A stretch of DNA of 64,000 nucleotides, taken from positions 310,001 through 374,000 of the forward strand of contig JAWWNJ010000181.1 of NCBI GenBank assembly GCA_037176885.1, written 5' to 3'. Shown here piece after piece: positions 45,266 to 55,522 of the stretch (position 1 is its first letter; every line of letters begins with the position of its first letter). Under the pieces are notes generated by a model. It made no database searches and had not been told where the DNA came from. It was given only the letters and a program-made list of their open reading frames with translations. This DNA comes from Favolaschia claudopus. Lineage: Eukaryota; Basidiomycota; Agaricomycetes; Agaricales; Mycenaceae. A program made the translations under genes and the position numbers.

Positions 45266-46842
45266 CACTGACTCGGAAAAAGTATGGGATCACCTGGTTT
45301 TCAAACTTTCGGCTTGAACTGCGGCGCGAGTGAGCAAATTTTGGGGGTGATATATAGTGCTTCGTATACCTCTAGGACTACCCTTTCTACATGTATTAAC
45401 TTGACGTCCGATGTGCGCGCGTTGTCGTCAGAGAGCGTGATTATCGCGTACACGTGATCCAATACTTTTTCCGCATTTGGCAAGCCCAAGACTTTTCACT
45501 CTGAATCACCACAACGACGCGCTCGATTTACACCAGACCTGTTGTAACTCATTCTTCACATCATGTTCAACACCACTGCCGTAAACAAGGCCGCCATAGA
45601 CGCCCTTAAGAAGGCAGGCATCTCAAATAGAGATGTAGCCTAAAAAGAGAATGTTGCGCCCTCTACGGTCTCCCAAATCAATGCCCGCTATGGTCCAACA
45701 CACGGCTTCGATGAGAAAGCACCTAGGCCGAGTCGCTCACGCCAAATGAGCGAGAGAAACATCCGTAGAGCCCTCCAATTGCTCTCTTCTGGCAAAGCCA
45801 AGAATGCATCAGACCTGCAGCGGAAATATTTCCCGCATTTGCACGTCGATACGGTCCGGTCTGCCCTACGAGAGCGTGAATTAGGGGTCTATGTATGCCA
45901 ATCCAAGTCTCTGTTGAAGCCAGAGCACCGGAGGAAGCGAAAAGAGTGGGGGGAACTTCATTGTTACCGGACTGCAGAGAATTGGCGGGCCGTTATATTT
46001 TCAGATGAGTCAAAATTCAACATCATTGGTTCGGGTGGCCGACAGTGGTGCTGAAGGGAACCAGGGAAGGCGTATGACTCCAGATATAGGTCCAACTCGG
46101 CGGCGGGAGTGTTATGGTCTGGGGCTGTCTCACCCGCCACGGTGTCGGTCAACTTCATCGGACCGATGGGATCATGGATCGCTTCGTTTACACTGACATC
46201 CTCTCGAAATCCCTCCTCAACATTCTGGACCAGCGTAATTTGGACCGCTCGACCATTTATTTCCAGCAAGACGGCGACTCAAAGCATAAATCCAAGCACG
46301 CGCAGGGGTGGCTTAATCTCGAGGGCTTTGATGTTCTTCCCTGGTGCCCGTACTCGCTCAATATGAGCATCATAGAGAATCTTTGGGATCATTTGGAGCG
46401 TATGGTACGCGCTCGGGACTCTCTGCCGAAGAACCAGGATCACTTTGAAGGAGGAGTGGGAGAAAATAGATCAGACATATACTGACAAGTTATACGGCAG
46501 TATGCCCAACAGGGTGCACAAAGTGTTGAAAGAAAAGGGAGGCCCGACTCACTATTAATGTTCTGTGAGCTTTTCTTGTCCGTTTTCCCTCTCAAACTCA
46601 TTTTCTGACTTGTATTTCCTAAAGCGGCAAAAAGCAGATATATAATTGGATCACCCATCACCAATAAATTCATTGCACAGCTCTCATTTTTGGACGCAGC
46701 CTCCCGATATCTTACAGGCACATACTACACATAGTGTACTCCATAATGAGTCACAAAAGTTACCAGTCTATCCCCGCGATCTTGCGCAACACGAGCATCT
46801 TTCTCACAGATGCCGTGATCCCATACTTTTTCCCAGTCAGTG
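45266..46842 (+). mobile_element. Tc1-family transposon, complete ends, 1577 bp
   Basis: CACTGACTCGGAAAAAGTAT with GGGATCAC is mirrored at the right by GTGATCCCATACTTTTTCCC with AGTCAGTG. TA flanks both sides. The length and single transposase are typical of Tc1/mariner elements. The encoded gene is dead. Confidence 0.9.
45563..46558 (+). pseudogene. Tc1 transposase (DD34E), with stop and frameshifts
   Basis: ATG at 45563 starts MFNTTAVNKAAIDALKKAGI, an N-terminal helix-turn-helix. A TAA at 45641 interrupts it after 26 codons. The frame continues through the second DNA-binding part (LQRKYFPHLHVDTVRSALRE). The catalytic D is at 46004 (FSDESKF), D at 46270 (FQQDGDSKH) and E at 46375 (IIENLWDHLER). 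The last two are 35 residues apart, which is a DD34E spacing. Frameshifts lie near 46050-46090 and near 46450, after which KLYGSMPNRVHKVLKEKGG ends the protein at 46558. No active enzyme can be made, but the intact ends could be moved by a related transposase. Confidence 0.9.
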
Positions 46843-47163
46843 TAGTCAAGTTCTGCAACAGAAAATGCAATTTAAATTCGAAAATTTTCCGCCAGTCGAT
46901 TTGAGACATCACTGATGGCATCAATAATGGGACCTATTTGGTGGTGTTTAGGCCGCGCGCACCATAGGGTGTCTGTAGAAAAGCTTCACTGACAAAGTTG
47001 AAAATGAGTAACAGAATTCTGAGCATCCCTTTGACTTTGAGCTCGCACTCGGACCAGTATCCTTGCTCGATTCAGTGAACCTACCACCGGCCAGATTATA
47101 GCCGGAAGAATTCAGTGGTCATGAGCACTCAGCATGCCCATAGAATTGACTGAACTTGAATAG

Positions 47164-47627
47164 GGTCATTCACACCTCCCTTTTTTGCTCCCTTTTTGCT
47201 TCCCTTTTTTCCCTCCTTTTTGCTGATTTTACGGTTCTACCAAAAAAGCTTGTTAGAACTGGGTTTTTTCTGTCAACTGCGCCTTTTTATACCTCTCAAT
47301 AGAAAAGTCAACATATATTACTGAGGTTAATGAGAAGAAGTATGAAAAAGGAAGAATAAAATGAGATCAAAAGGGCTCAAAAAGGATGCTCTGAGCGGAG
47401 CGTTCACACCTCCCTTTTTGCAGCCCATTTTTCGCTCCCATTTTTCTACCGTTTTGGCCAAAACTGCACATTTGACCCCGATTTTTTCATAGGTCTTCCC
47501 TTTTTAACAATCTGATTGGAAAAGGCCAAAAAAACCAGAAGAAAAACGAAAAGAATACAGAAAACGGCGAAAAAGGGAGGGAAAAAGGAAGCAAAAAAGG
47601 AGCGGAAAAAGGGAGGTGTGAACGACC
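47164..47627. mobile_element. Polypyrimidine/polypurine-ended TIR element
   Basis: GGTCATTCACACCTCCCTTT is mirrored by GGGAGGTGTGAACGACC. The arms are long runs of TCCCTTTTTGC-type words on one side and their purine complement on the other. A third end, GTTCACACCTCCCTTTTTGC at 47401, suggests that a second element lies inside or adjoins. No clear target duplication is seen. Confidence 0.6.
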
Positions 47628-47919
47628 ATAATGATGTTTTCAAGTTTTAAGATTCCCAAAAACATTGAACAGATCTAGAGACCAAGGTTTTGCTGCGCTT
47701 TCAGCACTCGTAGGTTGTTCGTAGGCAGTTCATTTTCACATAATTTCTCAAAAGGGAGCATATCGAGCCGAGAGGAAAGAACAGCAGGCAAAAGTTACTG
47801 AAATCACGATAGGGACGCCTGTTTTCCTTGTTTCTTGACCAAAAAACTACAGAAGCAAGAGCAAGTATTCAAGAGAACAGCGACAATTCTGAGCAAGGGA
47901 CCCTGAGCTCGAAAATCTG

Positions 47920-47927
47920 TATATAAA
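47920..47927 (+). promoter_or_regulatory. TATA box upstream of a small membrane-protein exon
   Basis: TATATAAA sits 71 bp before the ATG at 47998, a normal fungal promoter distance. Confidence 0.5.
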
Positions 47928-47997
47928 GGCTATGAAAATGATGATTTTTCAAGGACTTTGTCCGCTACTCATCGTCAAACTGGGCTTGTGCTGAGCT

Positions 47998-48253
47998 ATG
48001 GGGGAGTCTACGGCATGCAAGAAGCTTCCACCATCCTCTACAACACGTCCGGCTGCACGTAACACTCTCCTTCTTCGCTTTTTCCTCAATCTCTCCTTGG
48101 CTTTCATCTTTGGCTCTGTCTCCGCTCATTTTCTCTCAACCGGCAATGCTCTTGACCTCACCTATTACTTGGTATACTTCTCGGCCATCTACAATATTAT
48201 AATGGCTGTAGGCTCGATACCAGCCGTTATAGTGGTAATGACGAGCAAGCAGG
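47998..48253 (+). CDS. First exon of a small predicted membrane protein
   Basis: The frame begins MGESTACKKLPPSSTTRPAA, then NTLLLRFFLNLSLAFIFGSV and LTYYLVYFSAIYNIIMAVGS, two hydrophobic stretches that could cross a membrane. It reads to MTSKQ at 48253, where a GTATTA donor follows. Reading through instead gives a stop after 105 codons. No family is recognised. The last part of the exon with its donor is duplicated in tandem (48102-48261 and 48262-48421), so the gene structure 3' of the first donor is disturbed and no convincing second exon is found. Confidence 0.45.
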
Positions 48254-48492
48254 TATTACTGTTTCATCTTTGGCTCTGTCTCCGCTCATTTTCTCTCAAC
48301 CGGCAATGCTCTTGACCTCACCTATTACTTGGTATACTTCTCGGCCATCTACAATATTATAATGGCTGTAGGCTCGATACCTGCCGTTATAGTAGTGGTA
48401 GTGACGAGCAAGCAGGTATTACTCTGTTATAGTAAGTAATACCTGCTTGCTCGTCACTACCACTACTATAACGGCAGGTATCGAGCCTATAA
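48102..48492. repeat. 160-bp tandem duplication followed by an inverted copy
   Basis: Units 48102-48261 and 48262-48421 are nearly identical (one has GTAGTGGTAGTG where the other has GTGGTAATG). About 55 bp of the second unit's end then recurs inverted at about 48436-48492, making a long hairpin around CTGTTATAGTAAG. A template-switch or foldback repair event would produce this. Confidence 0.8.
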
Positions 48493-48816
48493 TCGCTGTT
48501 TTTTTGTTAAAAATGCGCACCGGACAGCCTCATATTTGTTTCAAGGACAATTTCTAATCCCAGCAAACATCAACATGCGGTCCTTATTCAACCTCGAGCG
48601 GCTCGTTTACGGCCGGAGCCACCCCTCGAATATGAGAATAGACAGACTCCAACGGCAGCCAGGATATTCAAAGCCAATAACCGAGTTCGAAGTCTCTTGT
48701 ATCTCGACAGTGATTGATAGGGTTCCGTCTGGGCCCTTTGCCTCCCGATCTTTAACATTTACTCGACAGATTTTATCAGGCATGGCATCCACAGTTTGAA
48801 ATAACATTAAATCTTA

Positions 48817-49186
48817 GGCAAATCTACCGTAAATGAAGATGCGTTATTGGAAGCCAATGTCTCACCAGAACTTGGCTCGATCAAAGTCGAGATGCGCATT
48901 ATACACATAAGTTGTAGTATCAGCAGCGGGCGCTCGGCGCGGACTTCGCGAAAGGCACTTGGTGATAAGCAACACCCTTACAAACCGCAAGTGCTTCATG
49001 AGAAATCGAAGAAGGCGGCCATGGGGCACACAGTCGAGTGAGTTTTATTCTTGTTCTCGTGGGTGTTCCTAAGCTCCTTTCATGAGGCTTGGTGAAGAAT
49101 TTGTGACGGAAGGCGAGTCAGGTTGGTCGACCGAGTACGATGTTGTCCGGAGTCTTGGGACTTTCATCTTCAAGTACAGACCTATC
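48817..49186 (+). pseudogene. DUF7918-like gene remnant (C-terminal part)
   Basis: After a TTAG acceptor, the frame reads NEDALLEANVSPELGSIKVE and later LHEKSKKAAMGHTVE to a GTGAGT donor at 49038. A following exon near 49087 reads LGEEFVTEGESGWSTEYD and LGTFIFKYRPI. This order (TDDDA..LGTIKV, HEKSKKA..HTVRLG, ATFVFRYRP) is what I recall of the basidiomycete DUF7918 family, whose function is unknown. The splice does not keep frame cleanly and no N-terminal half is found upstream on this strand. A CACTG element starts 30 bp downstream. The identification is from memory of the family pattern. Confidence 0.45.
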
Positions 49187-49215
49187 GGTAGATTTGTTTC
49201 TGCTGTGTATCTCCG

Positions 49216-49949
49216 CACTGTGCGAAGTATTTGTCATGAAATTCAAAACAATAATGAGGAATTTCAAGATTCCTGATGTTTTGTCATGAACCACATCATG
49301 AAATTCAAGATGCCTTTCACGATGCTCAGAAACTCATTTTTACATTAGTTGATGAGCATATAAATTCATGACAAAACATCATGAATTTCATCATGCAAGA
49401 CTGTCAAATTTTTGCTAAGTCCACTAGCCAGGTTGTTGAGTACATAATGTACTCAATATCCTACTCACACATCATCTACCCCTCCCTAATGTAAAGAGGG
49501 GTCGAAGAAGGTGGCCAAAAGGTGGGTCAGTAATATCTGGAACGGGTTCAGTAGTCGGATTCACTCAAGGTAGCTGCATATATAATGTAACATGCTACTG
49601 TTAATAATTCCATCTTGGCTGCCTTGGATGTATGCACCCGGCTGCCTTTGCCAGTGACAGCTTGAGGTCGTGTGTTCGAGTCTGTCTGGTGTCGATATAT
49701 TTCTTTCACATTTTTGCTCCTTTTCACTGCCAAAATCATGATGTTATCGTTATGAATCCACAACAAAACATCATGAAAATAACGTCATGAATGTTCCCAT
49801 AACCGTAATGAATTTCACGATGCACTTTCATGATGTTGCGTCGTGAATTTCAAGAGTGCATCATGAATTTCGTGACAATTCATAGTGAACTTTCTAATGA
49901 ATCGTCGTGAAAAACATGAGTAATTTCATGATACTTTGACTGCACAGTG
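49216..49949. mobile_element. CACTG-ended non-autonomous element, copy 3 (734 bp)
   Basis: CACTGTGCGAAGT and ACTGCACAGTG ends are flanked by CCG on both sides (49213-49215 and 49950-49952), a 3-bp duplication. The interior has repeated CATGAAATTCA / TTTTGTCATGAA words. At about 49665-49695 a tRNA B-box-like stretch (GTGTTCGAGTCTG) occupies the same position as the one in copy 1. Confidence 0.8.
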
Positions 49950-49952
49950 CCG

Positions 49953-50500
49953 CACCATACACCTGATAGCTCAAACCACAGATGTACTCGTAGCCACAGG
50001 CATATCGCCACGGGACGCTCTACCCCAGATTGCCAGTAAGGAAGTCGGGTCTGACAGCGGCAACGCCGCAGCTGAGATCGCGAGGCTCGAAGTCCGTTGC
50101 TGCGTTTATACCGGGATCCAGTACTGATGCCTTTTATCTAGGCACAACTGCGAGAGTTGAAAGGAAAAGTCGCCAGAGTCAAATCGGAATCGTCAGAGAA
50201 AACCTTTGGGTTCGCAGCATGAAATTATCGATTTGACTTGACACGTCACTTTCTTCTAAGTTATGGCGGTCACTCTGTCGGTTTAATCAAATCAGTAGAA
50301 AATATGAAAGCGAACAAAAATGTGTCGAGAACCACCGTTTGAGAGAAAAAAAGTGTCGGCGTAAAAACTTTGTGCACAGTGTAAAAAGTCAAAGTTGGCG
50401 TTGAAACTTTCGGCGTTACGCCGTTAGAGTAAAACCTTTCGGCGTGGATTCGTGGGTAAAAGTTTTCGGCGACATCATGGATACGATGATACGATAGATA
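49953..50500. other. Intergenic; no gene supported
   Basis: TTTCGGCGT words recur irregularly at 50400-50470 (AACTTTCGGCGTTACGCCG). No recognisable element ends or genes are present. Confidence 0.4.
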
Positions 50501-50869
50501 CAGTTGCGGCAAAATCAATTTACTTACCAAATAAGGAAATTTTCATCAAATCCGCTCTACCACACAACAAAACCACCACAAGCACGTTGAAATAGCACCA
50601 AGCGCCTGTACTCCCGGATTTGAGCCGGTCTACGCCCAAAAAACAACCGGATTCGTCATGTTTCTCACTGTTTTTGGCTGCACTTTATGAGACAAAGTTG
50701 CTGGTTATCCCGGCGAAACCAATACAAAGACGCCAGTTTTTTTACATCAGGAATACAGACTAGCAGTTCTTAGTATTCTTATCAACTTACCGCTCGAAAA
50801 AAACGAGCAAAAGGAGCGAATTGACGAGAATTTCCTTATTTAGTAAGTAAATTGATTTTGCCGCAACTG
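50501..50869. mobile_element. MITE family A, copy 3 (369 bp, identical to copy 1)
   Basis: It has the same ends and interior as 1056-1424. No difference was found on reading through all 369 bases. TA flanks both sides (50499-50500 and 50870-50871). Confidence 0.9.
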
Positions 50870-50871
50870 TA

Positions 50872-51643
50872 CGACTGAATACGCTTATAAAGCTCAGGGA
50901 TAACAGCTCGGACGATTCAAAACAGTACAAATTAAAACAATAAAAGAAAGCAACTAAGTATGAGCGCCCTGCTCCAGCAGAACACCCACATTTTGCGTTG
51001 GATGTTGCGTACACCTGGGCAGGACAACGAGTCGTTTAGGGAGGGAAAGGTCCGCATCTCGTTGCGCACGGGAAGGGGGAGGGCTAGGTGACACCACTTG
51101 GGTAGAACTGGGAGCGTGTGCTGAGCCAGCAAGAGCCTGGTTAGCAGGCGGAACCGATAGTGGGGATTCGGGTGCTACTAGGCTCGTTACCAGCGTGCCT
51201 CCGATATGCAACGATTTTTTGAGTTTAGGTAGGTCGTTGCCGTAGGCAGGCTGGTACTTCTCGGGAGCGCGTATTTGCGAAACGCTCCTAAAAAGAAGAC
51301 GGGGACCACAGCTCCGGGTCATTGAATGAGTGTTTTGAACGCTCATTTCCGAAACAAATCCAGGCTGCGGCTTTGAGATTGCATCAGTAACTTAATGTTT
51401 TCCACCAACTAGTGCACTTAAGGAGCAAACAGGTAGCTCGCAAAGAACCAAAGTCGGAACGCGGGGCGAACACCCGGCGAGACCCCTCCGCCGTTGGCCG
51501 TTAAGAGGCAAAAGCGCGACCTGCTCCGCGCAAAGAAAATTGAGCAGTTTCATCTTGCTTTGGGTACTGACGGTAAGCTTGCATATCGTCATGAAAATAT
51601 ACGGGTTGAGCTTTCAATTTTTTGTAGGAATTCGCCACATGTA
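50872..51643. other. Intergenic; no gene supported
   Basis: Minus-strand frames around 50950-51350 and 51392-51592 have mixed composition and no recognised motif, and no start or splice context favours them. Confidence 0.35.
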
Positions 51644-52210
51644 TGATAGCGGACCGAACTTCGTGACAAGCCAGATACCTAATTTGGAAATTGTTACTGT
51701 GCCCTCAGTTTTTACCCAGTGGCATTGAAACTGTGCAGAAATGACCATAAGAAGGAAGACTAGAGATCCCTCGGGTCAAAAGTCTCAAAATCCACAAAAT
51801 CATTTCCTCTTCCACGGATTTCGCGCTTTCGGTCCGGGCCGAGACATAGCCGGTGGCTGTACGATGCCATCAGCGCATCAAATATGTCTGCCGCACCACT
51901 GAACCTTCACCAAATCTCAACCAAATCCAAGGGACTTCTGCTATGGATGTTTGCTGGGGTCAGAATTGAGCTACTGACCAACTTCAGGCTATAATCCGAT
52001 GGTTTTTTTCCGGAAACCTGAAGTTAGGTACACACACTTTTGAAATTTTGCGCAAAAATTTCGCGCTTTTCTAACCCTAGACTAGGGTTTCTCCGTTTTC
52101 TCTGAAATGCGAATTTTGCCTATAAACCCACCCCAAGTTCCTGCTAAATCTCAAGTTTGAAAGAATTTTGGCCAAAATTCCGGCTTGATATGAAGTTGTG
52201 TCTGCTATCA
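51644..52210. mobile_element. TIR element, TGATAGCGGAC ends, 567 bp
   Basis: TGATAGCGGACCGAACTTCG on the left is mirrored imperfectly by ATGAAGTTGTGTCTGCTATCA on the right. TA flanks both sides. Interior words CTAACCCTAGACTAGGGTTT and AAATTTCGCGC also occur inverted at 43741-43815. A third end is in the spacer at 39565-39660. Confidence 0.7.
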
Positions 52211-53129
52211 TATCAAACCGAGATCCGGAAAAAATTTCTTCAAAATGCCCCCACCTAAGTACATAAGATAATTGGGACCAGAAGCCGTGACGTCGGAGTT
52301 TTGCGTCCAGACATGGTTTGCTGTGAGAAGAAAGAACGCGGCGGAGGAGACAAATAGCAACGTGTTAACTGCGCGCGGAGCAGACCAGGTGAACTCACAT
52401 CGTCTGCGACACGCGCAGCTGCACACGCGCAATTGCCCACAAACAGTTTGTTTCGGGGGAATTGCGTGGTGGAGAGCCTTGGCGCTGGGGCTCAGACGCG
52501 CAGGCTACGACGGAGGCGTTGTGCTGCGTGTTGTGATCATGAATTCCGTGATATAAAACGGTGCTGGAGGGCTCGAGTCCGGAGCGGCGGCGGCAGGAAC
52601 GTCGTTGGGCATGGGAGAGCAATGGGGAGGTAGAAGGATGGTGGTGTCGTCAGTACATGAGAAGGAGAGCAAGATGTTAGAACCACGTACCTTGACACCC
52701 TTGTACGCGCTACCTCCGGCGTTCATTCCCACTCAATGAGGTATTTTAGGGGATTTGGGGTTGTGTCCAGTACAACTAAAATCCTTGCTCGCCTCCCCCA
52801 ATCTCGACAACGGTTAACACAAATTAACACTTGACACTATAGTATACCTGTCCAGTATAAGTAGTTGCGAGCCGAATATGAATATAGATGCGGAAAAACT
52901 TACCAAGAAATGAGCAAGGAGGCACTTGTTGGATGCTGTATCTATTGCTCCTCTGGTTCCATCCTCTGCATCACTTGAGTTCCCCATATGCTGAGTGTCC
53001 GGAGTGTTTGTTAATAAAAATTGCAGCGCAAACAACTTGCAGACTCACGGCCGACAGTGGGAGGCCGGTCCGACAGGTCACATGTATTCAAACTCCGCTC
53101 GCTATTCGGTTATCAGTTATCAGCATCGA
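52211..53129. other. Intergenic; one possible start exon on the minus strand
   Basis: A minus-strand ATG at 52726 gives MNAGGSAYKGVK and then a perfect GTACGT donor at 52690, but no joinable second exon was found. The remaining frames are unsupported. Confidence 0.25.
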
Positions 53130-53420
53130 GCCGAGAATTACATCGTTTTCAAAGATCAAAATCTGTCAGTGCATAGCCAGGTTTGACCAGGTATTGAAAT
53201 AACAACCTAGGGTCACTCTTTCAATAGTCAACAGACTGGGAACATAGAGCTTTTGTCCGAGAAAGGCAATCTGTAAATTCCCAAAATGAACCGACTCGTA
53301 CGATGGATTCTTCCCTCAAACACTGTAGCAATCGGGTATGTAGCATTCCAATCAGCATTGCTATGTGTGTGGATCGAACACATACGATTCGGCCTAAAAT
53401 GGCAAATTATCGACCCCGAG
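53130..53420. repeat. Diverged third copy of the 39-kb duplicated repeat
   Basis: Words such as CAGTGCATAGCCAGGT, CAACAGACTGGGAACATAGA and CGTACGATGGATTC, and the end AAAATGGCAAATTATCG, follow the order of 39285-39555 with indels. Confidence 0.65.
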
Positions 53421-54272
53421 TGGATTTCGCAGATTTTTTCTCTACTTAAAGGGCGGCATGAATCGGTTTAAATCCTGGGTTGTTGATCCATGGGTGGGGA
53501 AGCTGACAAAATTGAGAGGCTCCAGGGATCTGTACACCTTCAGATTCCGTGCATTTCTCAGGCATTTCCGAGTCAAGGAGACTTACAGCCAATGGAATAA
53601 AAAATTGGTTTATTCAGGTGGACAAGTTGGAAATCCCATTACATGTTACTCATATTGTCAGAGGTCATGTCTCAGGTGAGACGGGCCTCATAAGCTAACA
53701 CTGGGAGCGCGATTCGGATTTTTCAACATTCACTCAACATTTCGGGTTTATCGGTAGGCTCGGAGTCGGGGAAAAAGCGCACTGATACAAATCTTTTTGG
53801 CAACCGGTCCCCGCCATTCCAAGGGTGATGGCAAATCGGTCGTCAGACCGATTAAAGCCGATGGCCCCGGCAAGTAAAACCCTCGGCAATCTGAGGCTAT
53901 TTCCGACGAAATAAAAATTTGATAAAAATGACCGGCTACGTTCCAACATATGATGACGGGCACGGCCACTACCGCAAATGGCAGCTTTGTACCCGTCATC
54001 ACAACATAATTGTGACCATCAAAGTCAACAATTTGGTTGCCTAATTTTGCCCGTTTTTGTCAGGATTGTAACAGGCCTTCGGCCAAATTTCCGATCAAAT
54101 CCGTGGAAAATGACGCCAAGACCTAATTTTCGGCTATTTTTTCGCTGTAAACGCGCTTAAAATGGTGTTTTTGGACGGAATCTCCCTCGCTGGCGCTGAA
54201 TCTACCAAAATTCGGAGCCATTTGGACAAGAAACAGTGAGTTGACGAAAAGTCGGGGCGCCATGGCACCGAA
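53421..54272. other. Intergenic; no gene supported
   Basis: Only short frames are present. A TTTGTCAGGATTGTAACAGG word at 54057 belongs to the motif family of the element that follows. Confidence 0.35.
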
Positions 54273-55279
54273 GTTGTCAGGATTCTACACAGGCCGGCAG
54301 GCGGTTTGGGCCCATTTTGTCAGGATTTGACACAGGCAAATCGTCGGAACTGGCATTTGGCCGTATAATCCGGGGTCCTGGAACGCAACGTGCGCGCCCG
54401 ATATGGGAATCTGATGGGGGCAGTGCCTTCGGCCAGCGGCTTCGCTGACGATCAACTGACGATCATAACGCATTCGAGCAGGGCCTCGCTGCCCGTCATC
54501 ATTGTACTTAAGGACATCCGCTACGGCTAAGCACTATGTACGAGCTTTAGCTCGTTGGGGCTGCCGCCCCAATCCCCGCCTGTGGATTGCTTGCCGACGG
54601 CGCCGCACTCCCGCTCGCTACGCTCGCGACCGGGGCGCGCCGTGGAGAGTGCGTGGGTAAGTCCACGTGCTACGCACGTGGTTTCCTGTCAAAGGCTGTG
54701 CCGCCCTGTTTTTTTTTTTTTTTTTTTTTGATTGTTAGCAATATAATCCAGCGAAAACAATAGAAGAGCGCTCTTGCATCAAAAGAAGCTGCGGATATAG
54801 CTGTACACTGAGTCCTCTTGTCTCAATCCCGGTTCTTCGCCGTTTAGACCGTCCAAACTGAAAATTTTGCCAAGTTGAACACCGCCATTGTTAGCTGTGG
54901 TATGAGTCCCCGCGACTCATTTTCCGCTTTATCGCTGTGGAAACCTGCTTTGAGGTGGGTTTGATATTCAATTTTATCCGGCGCAGCAGCTGAGTGAGTC
55001 AAGAATGAGTCGAGGGCTGTACTGGCTGTACTCGGTCGTATTTCCCACGGTTCAACTTGCATTCCGACGCCAATCCGACACATCCGGATTCGCGTTAAAC
55101 ACAGCTCTCCTGATATTTTACCCTAGCACGGCCCACAGCAGGACCCCGGACTTTTCACCCAAATGCCTGTTCCGAATCCTGACAAATTTTGGAAAATTTT
55201 CGCGTTTGGCCTCTGTCAAATCCTGACAAAACGGCTCCAAAATGCGCGCAGGCCTGTGTGGAATCCTGACAACTTGAGG
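54273..55279. mobile_element. Element with inverted TGTCAGGATT repeats, about 1 kb
   Basis: The left part has GTTGTCAGGATTCTACACAG and TTTGTCAGGATTTGACACAG within 60 bp. The right part carries both in reverse complement, in mirrored order, plus a third at 55175. The outer pair forms the TIR. The interior holds a GC-rich module, a run of 21 T and AT-rich sequence. No open frame resembles a transposase. The target duplication is not clear. Confidence 0.55.
54530..54729. repeat. GC-rich palindromic module, copy 2, with poly-T
   Basis: CTACGGCTAAG, GGGGCTGCCGCCCC, GCTCGCTACGCTCGC and TTTCCTGTCAAAGG follow the order seen at 3050-3210. It ends in 21 consecutive T (54709-54729), which on the minus strand would be a poly-A start or a slipped simple repeat. 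Confidence 0.6.
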
Positions 55280-55522
55280 GTCAGCTGCCTCCCAACTTAC
55301 AGTGGCGGCGGGATCTAATGCCACCCCTAAAAATAGAACAGCCCATTTCTGGAACTTTTGATGCAAGTGTCTCATATGATGAAGGACGCCTCTGAGAAGT
55401 TGTCAGACTTTTTGGACCCTGCAGTGTATAATAGAAAGCCGGGCAAGCGTTAAAGATCAAAAGCCTTTCAATAATTTAGCTCGAAGAAATATTCTCGCAC
55501 AAACTCCATACATGGTATATAC

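Noticed and set aside
52690..52732. First exon MNAGGSAYKGVK of a minus-strand gene
   Set aside because: A good donor follows, but no second exon with a matching frame or recognisable protein could be joined; listed only as a possibility in the region note.
54709..54729. Poly-A tail of a non-LTR retrotransposon on the minus strand
   Set aside because: No reverse transcriptase or endonuclease sequence adjoins and no target duplication is seen; a slipped T tract is as likely.
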